Shown: in pieces, positions 35,151 through 44,064 of the stretch
Layout of the letters: each line of letters starts with the position of its first letter
Numbering within the stretch: the stretch's first letter is position 1
NCBI GenBank assembly: GCA_001799675.1
Contig: MGTX01000032.1
Span: 62,001-126,000, forward strand
From: Elusimicrobia bacterium GWA2_66_18
GTDB lineage: Bacteria; Elusimicrobiota; Elusimicrobia; UBA1565; UBA9628
DNA length: 64,000 bases
Direction: 5' to 3'
Notes under the pieces: model-generated
Databases searched by the model: none
Seen by the model: only the letters and a program-made list of their open reading frames with translations
What the model was told of the DNA's origin: nothing
Translations under genes and position numbers: made by a program

Positions 35151-35810
35151 ATGGTTGCCCGCTTAAGCTTGTTTCTGGCCCTGCTCGCGCCGGCCTCGCC
35201 AGGCGCGGCCCGAGACTATGATGCGGCTTTCGACAATCTCAGCAACATTTCCGATCGACGCGGCAACTACATCAGCGTTTCCAACCGGACGGCGGGCAAC
35301 TCCAGCCAAGTCCGACTGTCAAGCCTCAACCGCTACGGCAACACGAACTGGTACATCGACCATGCCGACGGCAGCACGGAGCGGGCGACGAGCTTTTATA
35401 TCGACGGCAGCGGAGCCATCGTGGTGGCCGGCGTCCGGCTCGCGCAGGGAATCAACTATGTCTGGCTCATGAAGTACTCCGGTTCCGGTCAGTTCTTTTG
35501 GGAAAGCGCCGATGCGATGGCCGGTTGCGCGGCCTTCGACGTGGTCTCCACTCAGAACGGAGGCGCCTGGGTGGCCGCCTCCTGCATCGACGGCCAGAGC
35601 TCCCTGGTGCGCCTGCTTCATTACCACAGCGCCGGATATCTCCTGTGGGCGCAAAATAGCGCCGAGGGGGGACGCAGCTACGTGAGGAACTTGAACGTGG
35701 ATTTCATGAACCGTGTCAGCATGACCATCGAGATCGACAACGGCTACGGCGCCAGGAGCGCGCGCACCATGGTCTATGACGCCAACGGCGGCCGTCTGGC
35801 GATTTACTGA
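35151..35810 (+). CDS. Secreted beta-propeller-like protein
   Basis: 219 aa from ATG 35151, which opens a signal peptide (ARLSLFLALLAPASPGAARD). The rest is made of short strands with repeating pattern 'GNYISVSNRT', 'GAIVVAGVRL..INYVWLMKYSGSGQFFWE', 'GGAWVAASCIDGQSSLVRLLHYHSAGYLLW', as in SBBP/delta-60-type repeat or PQQ-like propellers, with room for only part of a propeller. The substrate-binding gene begins 1 nt after the stop, so the two are probably co-translated and share a job in the periplasm. Confidence 0.65.
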   Translation: MVARLSLFLALLAPASPGAARDYDAAFDNLSNISDRRGNYISVSNRTAGNSSQVRLSSLNRYGNTNWYIDHADGSTERATSFYIDGSGAIVVAGVRLAQGINYVWLMKYSGSGQFFWESADAMAGCAAFDVVSTQNGGAWVAASCIDGQSSLVRLLHYHSAGYLLWAQNSAEGGRSYVRNLNVDFMNRVSMTIEIDNGYGARSARTMVYDANGGRLAIY

Positions 35811-35811
35811 C

Positions 35812-37566
35812 ATGAAAAGAATCCTGACGCTCAGCCTATTGTTCCTGATCTCCGCGGCCGTTCACGCCCAGCAGACGAGCACGGCGACCTACGTTCATCT
35901 GACCAGCAGGCGCTGGCATACCTTCGACCCGGCCAACGCCTTCGACGTCGTCAGCCACATCGTCACGGGCAACGTCTACGAGAGCCTGCTCGCCTTCAAG
36001 AGCGTCTCCCAAACGGACGCTTTCAAGCCGTTCTTGGCCAGCCGCGTACCCTCCATCGAGAACGGTCTGATCTCAAAAGACCACCTCAGATACTCCTTGC
36101 CGATCCGCCGGAACGTCCGCTTCCATGACGGCTCCTTGCTGACGGCCGAGGACGTGCGCTACTCCTTTTTGCGCTTCATGCTGCTTGACTCCGATGGCGG
36201 TCCCGCCGCCCTGCTCCTGCGCCCCCTGTTGGGCGTCTCCAGCACGCGCAACGCCTCCGGCAAGAGATTGATCTCCTTCCAGGACGCGGCGCGCGCCGTG
36301 ACCGTCAAGGGCGGACAGGTCGTCTTCACGCTCAAGAAGCCGGACAGCTCTTTCCTGAAGCTCCTGGCTTCCCTGCCCATCGTCACGTCCATGGCTTGGG
36401 CCGCCGCGCAAAAAGATTGGGATGGCTCTGAGAACGCCTGGATATCCTTCAACGCCCGGCCGGCCGATCAGACCGGTCTCCACGCGAAAATGAACGGCAC
36501 CGGGCCCTTTCGCCTCGAGCGCGTAGAGGACGACGAACTCGTGCTGGCGCGTCATGACGGGTACTGGCGCAGCCCCAGCGCGCTTGAGCGTGTCCGCTTC
36601 AAAGCGGTGCCCAACGGCGGTCTGCGGCTGTTCATGCTCCAGGCCGGCGACGCCGATTCGAGCTATCTGGAAGATTCCTTCCGGCCCTACGCCAAAGCCG
36701 CCAAGGGCCTGCGCGTCATCGACGGCCGGCCCGATACCGATTTGGGCGAGATGGTCTTTTTTAATTTTAAAGCGGCCGCGGCGGGCAATGAGATGCTGGG
36801 CAGCGGCCGGCTCGACGGAGCCGGCATCCCGCCCGATTTTTTCAGCGACATCGATGTGCGCCGGGGCTTCGCGTGGGCCTTCGACTATGAGCAGTTCGCG
36901 CGCGCCGCTTACGGCTCCCTCGCCCGGCGCGTCCGGGGCCCGTTCCCATCCAGCATGGCGCCGGGCGCCGATGGAGCGCCTTACGCCAAGGATCTCCAAA
37001 AAGCGCGCGATGCCTTCCAGAATGCGTTCGGCGGAGAGGTCTGGAAGAAGGGCTTCGTCCTGCCCGTGAGTTACAGCAGCAGCAACCTGACGCGAGAGCT
37101 GGCCGCAGAGGCTCTGCGCAGCGGGCTCAGGGAGGTCAACCCCCGCTTTAGGGTGGAACTCCATCCCCTGCAGAGTCAGGAGTACTACGCCGAGTTGGAA
37201 AGCCGCAAGCTCCCTCTTTTCATCGGCGGCTACTATTCCGATTTCCCCGACCCGCACTCCTACGCGTTCGGGCTGCTCCAAAGCCAGAGCTACTTCCCGA
37301 AATACCAGAGCTTCTTCGACCCGGAGATCGATGTCCTCATCGAGAAGGCCGCGGCCGAGGCGGACCCTGCCGCTCGCCGGGCTCTCTACCAGGGCCTGAG
37401 CGTCCTGGCGGAGAAGACCCTGCCTCATCTTTACACCTACGCCGCCCCGCCCCTGCGCGTATGCGGAGATTGGGTGTCCGGTTACGATTCCGCCGACAAC
37501 ACCAACAACCTCCACGCCAACAACTTCCCCTACTTCTACTCGTACTCGAAGCGACCGCGGCCCTAA
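35812..37566 (+). CDS. Family-5 ABC-type extracellular solute-binding protein
   Basis: 584 aa, signal peptide ILTLSLLFLISAAVHAQ. SBP_bac_5 features: TFDPANAFDVVSHIVTGNVYESLLAF near the N-terminus, YSLPIRRNVRFHDGSLLTAEDVRYSFLR, MNGTGPFRLERVEDDELVLARHDGYWR, and a C-terminal lobe with DPHSYAFGLLQS and 'YQGLSVLAEKTLPHLYTYA'. These proteins bind peptides or similar ligands. No ABC permease or ATPase is adjacent; instead a propeller-like secreted protein precedes it. Confidence 0.88.
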   Translation: MKRILTLSLLFLISAAVHAQQTSTATYVHLTSRRWHTFDPANAFDVVSHIVTGNVYESLLAFKSVSQTDAFKPFLASRVPSIENGLISKDHLRYSLPIRRNVRFHDGSLLTAEDVRYSFLRFMLLDSDGGPAALLLRPLLGVSSTRNASGKRLISFQDAARAVTVKGGQVVFTLKKPDSSFLKLLASLPIVTSMAWAAAQKDWDGSENAWISFNARPADQTGLHAKMNGTGPFRLERVEDDELVLARHDGYWRSPSALERVRFKAVPNGGLRLFMLQAGDADSSYLEDSFRPYAKAAKGLRVIDGRPDTDLGEMVFFNFKAAAAGNEMLGSGRLDGAGIPPDFFSDIDVRRGFAWAFDYEQFARAAYGSLARRVRGPFPSSMAPGADGAPYAKDLQKARDAFQNAFGGEVWKKGFVLPVSYSSSNLTRELAAEALRSGLREVNPRFRVELHPLQSQEYYAELESRKLPLFIGGYYSDFPDPHSYAFGLLQSQSYFPKYQSFFDPEIDVLIEKAAAEADPAARRALYQGLSVLAEKTLPHLYTYAAPPLRVCGDWVSGYDSADNTNNLHANNFPYFYSYSKRPRP

Positions 37567-37694
37567 AAGTCGCCGGCAAGTCAGATGACCGTCTCGGCCG
37601 ACGAAAGGGCGGGGACTGTTCGGCATCCGTTCACTTTTTATTTGGTCGCGGGGGACGCACCATGGAGCTATCCTGGCATTAGAGAGGTGCTTCC

Positions 37695-38141
37695 ATGGAC
37701 GAGTTACGGATCGGACAACTGACGAAGGAGATGGTCGTCGAGGAGTTGAGGCTTCTGGGAGACCCGTGCGTCGCGGCGGCGTTGGTGGTGCGTAGGACCC
37801 TTTTCGCCGCGCTCAAGGACTCGCCGGTCGACGGGACCGCCCACGCGCGGGTGGTGTCGGACTCGGTCGAGGGGGCGATGACGGCTCTTCTCCTCGCCGA
37901 CCACAGCCTGGCGCGCGGCGCCATCCTCGTCCTCGAGGCCGTTCACGACGTCGCCGGAGAGTGTCACCTCGACCCCACGGAGTGCATGCGCGCCGCCCTG
38001 AGCGCCCTGGCGAGCCTGCGCCGCTTTGTAGAACCCGCGCGCATTGACGACATCCGGCTGGGGATCGAGGCTCACTACATGGGGGCCGGAGAAGTGTTCT
38101 CGGAGTTCCTGAAGTCGTCCTTCATTCCCGTGCCGCGCTGA
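37695..38141 (+). CDS. Conserved-looking cytoplasmic protein of unknown function
   Basis: 148 aa; GAGAGG 8 nt upstream of the ATG. The protein is mostly helical (TKEMVVEELRLLGDPCVAAALVVRRTLF; MTALLLADHSLARGAILVLEAVHDVAGEC) with no signal peptide and no recognisable domain. A TATCCT hexamer lies about 18 nt upstream of the Shine-Dalgarno. It stands alone. Confidence 0.6.
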   Translation: MDELRIGQLTKEMVVEELRLLGDPCVAAALVVRRTLFAALKDSPVDGTAHARVVSDSVEGAMTALLLADHSLARGAILVLEAVHDVAGECHLDPTECMRAALSALASLRRFVEPARIDDIRLGIEAHYMGAGEVFSEFLKSSFIPVPR

Positions 38142-38163
38142 GCCCCGCCGCTTCTTGTTTTGA

Positions 38164-38169
38164 TAGGAT
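38164..38169 (+). promoter_or_regulatory. -10-like box, leaderless spacing for the VanX-like gene
   Basis: TAGGAT ends 6 nt before the ATG at 38176. No good -35. Same spacing as five other starts in the window. Confidence 0.4.
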
Positions 38170-38175
38170 AGGGTC

Positions 38176-38769
38176 ATGATTGCCGTCGTCGTCGCGCTGA
38201 GCGCTCCGGCGCTCGCAGTCGACCCTCTGGTGGATCTGCGCAACGTCGTCCCGGACGTCGTCCTGGACGTCCGCTACGCGACTGCCGACAACTTCCTGGG
38301 CCGCGCGGTCTACGCGCGCCCCGCCGCGTTCCTGCGCCGTTCCACGGCGGAGAAGCTGGCCCGGGCCGCGCAGACGCTTCGCGTCCAGGGCCTGCGCCTG
38401 GTCATCTTCGACGCGTACCGGCCCCTCTCGGCGCAGAAGCTGATGTGGAAGGCCCGACCGGACTCCCGCTTCGTGGCCGATCCCGCGCGCGGTTCCGCGC
38501 ACAATCGGGGCGGGGCCGTGGACGCGGGCCTAGTTGACGCGGCCGGCCGGCCGAAGAGCATGCCCAGCGCTTTCGACGAGTTCGGTCCCGGCGCCGCCCA
38601 CGACGCGCCCGGCGCGGGGCCCGAGGCGCGCGCCAACGCCCGCGTCCTCAAAACCGCCATGGAGACGGCGGGCCTGCGGTCCCTGGAGGAGGAGTGGTGG
38701 CACTACCGCGACCCGGCCTCGAGTGATTGGCCCCTTCTCGACATCCCTTTGGAGGAACTCGCCCCATGA
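38176..38769 (+). CDS. D-alanyl-D-alanine dipeptidase (VanX/DdpX family), secreted
   Basis: 197 aa with a short signal peptide (IAVVVALSAPALAV). The zinc site is complete: SAHNRGGAVD (SxHxxGxAxD, His and Asp ligands) and EEEWWHY (catalytic Glu and His ligand). The conserved YATADNFLGRAVY and LVIFDAYRP segments also fit. It hydrolyses D-Ala-D-Ala in the periplasm, more likely for peptidoglycan recycling than vancomycin resistance, since no VanA/H-type genes are present. It is coupled by ATGA to the next gene. Confidence 0.92.
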   Translation: MIAVVVALSAPALAVDPLVDLRNVVPDVVLDVRYATADNFLGRAVYARPAAFLRRSTAEKLARAAQTLRVQGLRLVIFDAYRPLSAQKLMWKARPDSRFVADPARGSAHNRGGAVDAGLVDAAGRPKSMPSAFDEFGPGAAHDAPGAGPEARANARVLKTAMETAGLRSLEEEWWHYRDPASSDWPLLDIPLEELAP

Positions 38770-39251
38770 AGGAAATCGTCGGGGACTTCCTGCCGCTCGA
38801 GCCGGGACTGCAGTTAGAGTATTCGCTCTCCCGCTGCCTGGGGCGCTCTTCGCTTATCGTGGAGCACTTCGCCGGTCCCGAGGGCTGCGTCAGCGTGCGC
38901 CGGACCTGGAGCGCTCCCGATGGGACGACGCAGTCCGAGACTTCGCGCGCCGAGTGTCGCGCCGACGGCGTCTACTACGACGGAGAGTTGGTCCTGCCCT
39001 TGCCCGCGCGGCTGGGAGCGCGCTGGGCGCGGCCGCCTCGTGAGTATCGCGTGGAGGACCTGGACGCGGCGGCCGAGACGTTGGTCGGACGCTTCACGGG
39101 ATGCCTGCGCGTGGGCTATCTGATCGCCGGCGGCGACGGCGGCAGCGGCGAGCGGCTTTACGCGCCTGGCGTGGGTCTGGTGCGCGAGACCTGCGCCGAC
39201 GAAGCCGACTCCTTCGAACTCGTCTTGACCTCGCGCCGGGGCGGCCGGTGA
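38766..39251 (+). CDS. Protein of unknown function
   Basis: 161 aa; ATG overlaps the VanX stop and GTG of the next gene overlaps its stop, so it is in the middle of a three-gene chain. No signal peptide. Beta-rich (SLIVEHFAGPEGCVSVRRTW; GERLYAPGVGLVRETC), resembling small lipocalin- or outer-membrane lipoprotein-carrier-like folds seen in secreted proteins, but no family can be named. Confidence 0.6.
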   Translation: MKEIVGDFLPLEPGLQLEYSLSRCLGRSSLIVEHFAGPEGCVSVRRTWSAPDGTTQSETSRAECRADGVYYDGELVLPLPARLGARWARPPREYRVEDLDAAAETLVGRFTGCLRVGYLIAGGDGGSGERLYAPGVGLVRETCADEADSFELVLTSRRGGR

Positions 39252-40684
39252 GCGTGCCCGCGCGGCCGGCCGTGACGGACGCTTCCGATGCCGAGTTCTC
39301 GGCCAAGTCCGCGGCGGCGCGACGCGCCGGCCTCGTCTGGCGCCGGGCCGGCGTGACCCAGCGCGTCGCGGCCCTGCGCCGGGTCTGGCGTGAGGTCGCC
39401 TCTCGTCGTGCGCAGATCGTGGCGGTCGTGCGCGAGGAGACGGGCAAGCCCGCCGCTGAAGTCGAGCTCATGGAGATGGCGCCCTGCGGGCTTCTCGTCA
39501 AGCATTTCACGGCCGAGGCGTCGCGCCTGCTCGACGAGAGGGCAGCCAAGCTCCCGTGGTTCCTCTTAAATAAACGCGCCGCGGTGCGGCGCGTGCCGCG
39601 GGGAGTGGTGGGGCTGATCTGCCCCTGGAACATGCCCTTCCTCATACCCTTCGGCGACGCCTTCGCCGCGATGCTCGCCGGCAACGCGGTCCTGCTCAAG
39701 CCCTCGGAGTGGACGACCAAGACTGCGCTGTGGCTGGAGGACGCGGTCGCCTCCACGGGACTGCTTCCCGAAGGCCTGTTCTCCGTGATCCCGGGGCTGG
39801 CCGCCACGGGCGAGCGCGTCATCGATGAAAGCGACATGGTCCTCTTCACGGGCTCGACGGCGACCGGCCGGATCGTAGCCGCGCGCGCGGCTTCCCAGCT
39901 TAAGCCCGTCGTTCTGGAGTTGGGGGGGAAGCATCCCATGATCGTCTGCGCCGACGCGCCGCTCGAGCGCGCCAGCGCGGCTGCCGTCTGGGCCTCCTGC
40001 GCCAACGCGGGCCAGGTTTGCGTGGGCGTGGAGCGCGTGTTCGTCGAGGCCGCGTCCCACGACGAGTTCGTAGAGAAGGTCCGCGTGCGCTTGGCCGCCC
40101 TGCGCGTGGGCGCGGGCGACGGCTGCGACGTCGGCCGGCTCGTCTTTCCGCCGCTCCTGGACCGGGCCCAGGCCCAACTCGAGGACGCGCGTCGCAAGGG
40201 GGCCAAGGTCATCGGCGGCGAGATCCTCGACCGCGCGGGTCTGCTGATGGCGCCGGCCCTCGTCGTGGGCGCGAGCATGGACATGACCGTCATGACCGAG
40301 GAAACTTTCGGCCCCGTTCTCCCCGTCATGAGGGTGGCGCGCGCCGAGGAGGCCGTGGTCCTGGCCAACGAAGGCCCCCAGGGCTTGGCGGCCAGCGTTT
40401 GGAGCGGCGATATCGAGCGGGCGGAGAACCTCTCCGCCCAGCTCGAGGTGGGACTTGTCGGCCTCAACGAGCCGGCCACGCATTACGCGGTCGGCTCTCT
40501 GCCGCTGGGCGGGATGAAGGCCAGCGGGATGTGGAGACGCCACGGAGACGAGGGACTGCTCGCCTTCACGCAGGCCCAGTCGGTCATGGTCCACGAGTGG
40601 CCGGCGGACATGTCGGACCCCTGGTGGTTTCCGTACGAGGAGCGCAAGACCTCGTTGCTGCGCAAGATCCTGGGATTGCCGTGA
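39248..40684 (+). CDS. NAD(P)-dependent aldehyde dehydrogenase
   Basis: 478 aa from GTG 39248 (GTGA overlap; a GTG two codons later is also possible). ALDH features: VGLICPWNMPFLIPF, LLKPSEWTT, FTGSTATGR, catalytic Glu in LELGGKHP, catalytic Cys in CANAGQVCVGVERV, and TEETFGPVLPV. It oxidises aldehydes to acids. It is similar to medium-chain/fatty aldehyde types that lack a defined N-terminal domain; the substrate is unknown. It follows D-Ala-D-Ala dipeptidase and an unknown gene in one coupled unit. Confidence 0.9.
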   Translation: MSVPARPAVTDASDAEFSAKSAAARRAGLVWRRAGVTQRVAALRRVWREVASRRAQIVAVVREETGKPAAEVELMEMAPCGLLVKHFTAEASRLLDERAAKLPWFLLNKRAAVRRVPRGVVGLICPWNMPFLIPFGDAFAAMLAGNAVLLKPSEWTTKTALWLEDAVASTGLLPEGLFSVIPGLAATGERVIDESDMVLFTGSTATGRIVAARAASQLKPVVLELGGKHPMIVCADAPLERASAAAVWASCANAGQVCVGVERVFVEAASHDEFVEKVRVRLAALRVGAGDGCDVGRLVFPPLLDRAQAQLEDARRKGAKVIGGEILDRAGLLMAPALVVGASMDMTVMTEETFGPVLPVMRVARAEEAVVLANEGPQGLAASVWSGDIERAENLSAQLEVGLVGLNEPATHYAVGSLPLGGMKASGMWRRHGDEGLLAFTQAQSVMVHEWPADMSDPWWFPYEERKTSLLRKILGLP

Positions 40685-40696
40685 TCCTCATTTTGG

Positions 40697-40702
40697 TATA
40701 AA
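40697..40702 (+). promoter_or_regulatory. -10 box, leaderless start for the M1-M28 peptidase
   Basis: TATAAA preceded by GG, followed by 6 nt and the ATG at 40709. Confidence 0.5.
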
Positions 40703-40708
40703 GACCCC

Positions 40709-43700
40709 ATGTTCACGTTGCTTGCCGTCTGGGTCGGCATCGTCGCGGCGGCGGGAGAATCTCTCTCGGCCGCCGCGGATATCCGCCACGACATGGCGGT
40801 CTCCCTCTCCGTGCAGACAGGCTCCCTGGAACTCAGCGACCGGGTCACCCTGAGCGAGCTTGCCCCCTCCACGGCTGCGTTGCGCGCCTATCTGCACGCG
40901 GGCCTGAAGCTGTCGATGTCTTCCTCCGGGAGTCTCGACGTGCGCGTGAGTCCCGTGCGTGAGGGGCATCCGCGTTTTTCCGCGGAGGTCCCCCTCCAGG
41001 AGATCGAGATCCGACCGAAGGGGGAGGAGAGTTGGCCCGCGGAGGCGCTCTTGACCTTCAAGGCCTCCGGCAAGCTGAGTCATCCCTTGCGGGCGGGCGG
41101 GGAGGATTATGCCCGCGGTTTCCAAGAGACGCCGGGCCTCATCTCCCCGGAAGGGGCGTATCTTTCGGGAGCGAGTTTCTTCTACCCCCGTTTTTTCATG
41201 GGACCGGAGTTCTTCCGAATGGAGGTCCGGCTGCCCGCGGGCTGGAAATCGGTCAGCCAGGGCCGAAGGACGAGGGAGGAGGCGCAGGGAGGTGGCGTCG
41301 TTTCCGTTTGGGACTCGCCGGAGCCCATGGACGAGATCTACCTCATCGCCGCTCCCTTCTCCGAATACCGCAAGAGCGTCGGGAAGATCGAGGCCTATGC
41401 CATGCTCAGGAACGCGGACCCCGCGCTGGCGCAGAAATATCTGGACGCGACGGGCGGATATCTGGACCTCTACGGACGCCTCCTGGGCGACTACGTCTAT
41501 CCCAAGTTCGCCCTGGTGGAGAATTTCTGGGAAACCGGCTACGGAATGCCCTCCTTCACCCTGCTCGGCCCCAAGGTGCTCCGCCTGCCTTTCATCCTCC
41601 ATACCTCCTATCCTCACGAGATCCTCCATAATTGGTGGGGCAACGGGGTCTTCGTGGATTACGAGCGCGGGAACTGGTGCGAGGGCCTGACCGCCTACCT
41701 GGCCGACCATCTGCTCAAGGAGGAGAAGGGCCTGGGCGAGCAATACCGCCGGGACGCGCTGGAAGGCTATCTCAACTACGTCCATTCCGGGAGTGATTTC
41801 CCTCTCGACCGCTTCAAGGAACGCCACTCCTCCGCCACCCAGGCCGTGGGCTACGGCAAGTCCCTCATGGTCTTCCATATGCTCAGGAGATCCATGGGAG
41901 ATGAGGCCTTTCTGCGCGCGCTCAGGGCTTTCTACCAAGGGCATCGATTCCGCGCCGCGGGCTTCGACGACCTCCGGCCCTATTTCGAGAAGGCGTCGGG
42001 AAAGGATCTCGGCGGGTTCTTCCGACAATGGGTGCACCGCGCCGGGGCTCCCGAGATCGAACTGTCCGAGGCGCGCGTCGAGCGGACGCGGCAGGGACGC
42101 CGTCTGCGCTTGGAGGTCGCCCAGCTACAGGAGGGCGATGCCTTCCAACTCGACGTTCCGGTCGCGATTTCATTCGAGGGCGAGGGGGGCGTCGGCGAGA
42201 CCCGCCTGCTGAGCGTGCCGATGTCGGAGAAACGGCAGACCCTGCTCATCGACGTTTCCTCTCCGCCGGCGGCCGTGCGGCTGGACCCGCGCTACGACCT
42301 TTTCCGCAAGCTGGACCGCGCGGAAACGCCGCCGACTATCGGCCAGACTCTGGGGGCTGAAAAGTCCGTCATCGTGATCGCCGAGAAGGAACCGGAGCCT
42401 TTACAGGCCGCGTACCGGTCCCTGGCCGAGGCCTGGCGGGCCGAGAAACCCGGCGTCGTTTCCGTGCGCACGGACGCCGAGGCCGAAGGGCCGCTTCCGA
42501 AGGGCCGCGGCGTGTGGTTGCTCGGTCGATCGAACCGTTTCCGGGACGCCGTCTTGAAAGGGGGCGGCGGCCTCCCGGTTGATTTCAGCGAGGGCGGGGT
42601 GAGCCTGGAAGGTCGCCATTTCCCCTGGGAGGGGCATGGGTTCGTCGTTTCAGCCCGGCGGCCGGAGGACGCGGCTTTTTCCGCGACCTGGGTGGCGGCC
42701 GCGCAGGCGCAGGCTCTGCCCGCGCTGGCCCGCAAGCTGGTCCATTACGGGAAATACAGCTACCTGGCCTTCGAGGGAGAGAGGGCGGACAACGCGGCCA
42801 AAGGAGCCTGGCCCGCTCAGAGCCCCCGCCTCAGCCGCCGGTTCTCGCCGGCGGCGGCCCCCGTCCGCCTGGCTCCAAGCGAGCCGCTCACGAGGCGGAT
42901 GGCATTCAGTTCGGAACGCATGAAAGGCGACGTGCTGCGGCTTGCCTCGGCCGAAATGGAAGGGCGGGGGCTGGGCAGCGCGGGCCTCGATCAGGCGGCC
43001 GACTATCTCGCCGGGCGCTTGCAGGAGGCGGGCCTCAAGCCTTGGAGCGCGAACTCGTACTTCCAGGAGTGGAGCGCAGAACTTTCGTCCGGTCCCGGTC
43101 GCGTCGCGCTCAAGAACGTGATCGGCATTCTCCCGGGCTCGGACCCGGGTCTTGCCGGCGAGTGGGTGCTCGTCTCGGCGCACTACGATCATCTGGGGCT
43201 GGGTTGGCCGGACGCCAGGCCCGGCGCCCAAGGCAGGCTCCACCCGGGGGCCGACGACAACGCGAGCGGGGTGTCCGCCCTCCTGGCCCTCGCGGAAACT
43301 TTCGGCCGCGGCGCCCTGCCCCGCGGCTTGATCTTCGCCGCCTTCACCGGCGAAGAAGCGGGACGGTTGGGATCAAGGCGCTTCGTCAAGGAAAACACAG
43401 GTTCGCCTTTGCGGGTCGTCGCCGCGGTCAATTTGGATACCGTGGGGCGGCTGGGCGGGCGCAAGCCCGTCGCGCTCGGGACGGGTTCCGCCCGCGAGTG
43501 GGCGCGCCTTATTGAGGAAGCGGGAAATGCGGCGGGCCAGGCCGCGGACGCGGTCGCCGAGGACCCGGGCGGAAGCGACCAGGTCAGCTTCGCCGAAGCG
43601 GGAATCCCCGCTATCCAGCTTTTCGCGGGCCCGCATGAGGACTATCATCGCCCCAGCGACACGCCCGAGAAGCTCGACTACCAGGGCCTCTCGCGTATCG

Positions 43701-44062
43701 CGGCCCTGACCCGGGAGTTGCTCCAGCGCTTGGTCTCGGGGCCGGGGCTGACGTCCGCAGGCTTGGGCGCCGCCGGGCAGGCGTCCAGGCCGGCCGCCCG
43801 GAGGGTCTCCCTGGGGACGATTCCGGACTTCGTCTTCTCGGGGGAGGGCGCGCGGCTTTCCGGAGTGTCCGCCGGGTCGCCTGCCGAGAAGGCCGGGCTG
43901 CGGCCCGGGGACGTGATCGTCGCCCTGGGGGGTATGCCGGTGAAATCCCTCCGGGAGTTCTCCGGATTGCTCAAGGATCGGCGCCCGGGCGAGCTGATCG
44001 CCGTGGGTTATATCCGGGATGGCCGTCGGGAGGAGGCCTCCGCGACGCTGGAGGCGCGATGA
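40709..44062 (+). CDS. Secreted fusion peptidase: M1-like gluzincin, M28 aminopeptidase and PDZ domain
   Basis: 1117 aa. A signal peptide (FTLLAVWVGIVAAAGES) leads into an M1-like half: HEILHNWWGN (HExxH, about 303-307) with the third ligand Glu in NWCEGLTAYLAD. A linker with a Rossmann-like VIVIAEKE stretch follows. The second half is an M28 unit with VSAHYDHLG, GADDNASGVSALL (about 847-854), AAFTGEEAGRLGS, VNLDTVG and PHEDYHRPSDTPEKLDY. The last ~100 residues are a PDZ domain (GVSAGSPAEKAGLRPGDVIVALGGMPV). Two complete zinc sites in one chain suggest processive peptide degradation at the envelope. Transcript appears leaderless. Confidence 0.9.
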   Translation: MFTLLAVWVGIVAAAGESLSAAADIRHDMAVSLSVQTGSLELSDRVTLSELAPSTAALRAYLHAGLKLSMSSSGSLDVRVSPVREGHPRFSAEVPLQEIEIRPKGEESWPAEALLTFKASGKLSHPLRAGGEDYARGFQETPGLISPEGAYLSGASFFYPRFFMGPEFFRMEVRLPAGWKSVSQGRRTREEAQGGGVVSVWDSPEPMDEIYLIAAPFSEYRKSVGKIEAYAMLRNADPALAQKYLDATGGYLDLYGRLLGDYVYPKFALVENFWETGYGMPSFTLLGPKVLRLPFILHTSYPHEILHNWWGNGVFVDYERGNWCEGLTAYLADHLLKEEKGLGEQYRRDALEGYLNYVHSGSDFPLDRFKERHSSATQAVGYGKSLMVFHMLRRSMGDEAFLRALRAFYQGHRFRAAGFDDLRPYFEKASGKDLGGFFRQWVHRAGAPEIELSEARVERTRQGRRLRLEVAQLQEGDAFQLDVPVAISFEGEGGVGETRLLSVPMSEKRQTLLIDVSSPPAAVRLDPRYDLFRKLDRAETPPTIGQTLGAEKSVIVIAEKEPEPLQAAYRSLAEAWRAEKPGVVSVRTDAEAEGPLPKGRGVWLLGRSNRFRDAVLKGGGGLPVDFSEGGVSLEGRHFPWEGHGFVVSARRPEDAAFSATWVAAAQAQALPALARKLVHYGKYSYLAFEGERADNAAKGAWPAQSPRLSRRFSPAAAPVRLAPSEPLTRRMAFSSERMKGDVLRLASAEMEGRGLGSAGLDQAADYLAGRLQEAGLKPWSANSYFQEWSAELSSGPGRVALKNVIGILPGSDPGLAGEWVLVSAHYDHLGLGWPDARPGAQGRLHPGADDNASGVSALLALAETFGRGALPRGLIFAAFTGEEAGRLGSRRFVKENTGSPLRVVAAVNLDTVGRLGGRKPVALGTGSAREWARLIEEAGNAAGQAADAVAEDPGGSDQVSFAEAGIPAIQLFAGPHEDYHRPSDTPEKLDYQGLSRIAALTRELLQRLVSGPGLTSAGLGAAGQASRPAARRVSLGTIPDFVFSGEGARLSGVSAGSPAEKAGLRPGDVIVALGGMPVKSLREFSGLLKDRRPGELIAVGYIRDGRREEASATLEAR

Positions 44063-44064
44063 TG

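Noticed and set aside
38176..38769. Vancomycin-resistance cluster
   Set aside because: Only a VanX-like dipeptidase is present, without VanH, VanA or VanRS; recycling is more likely.
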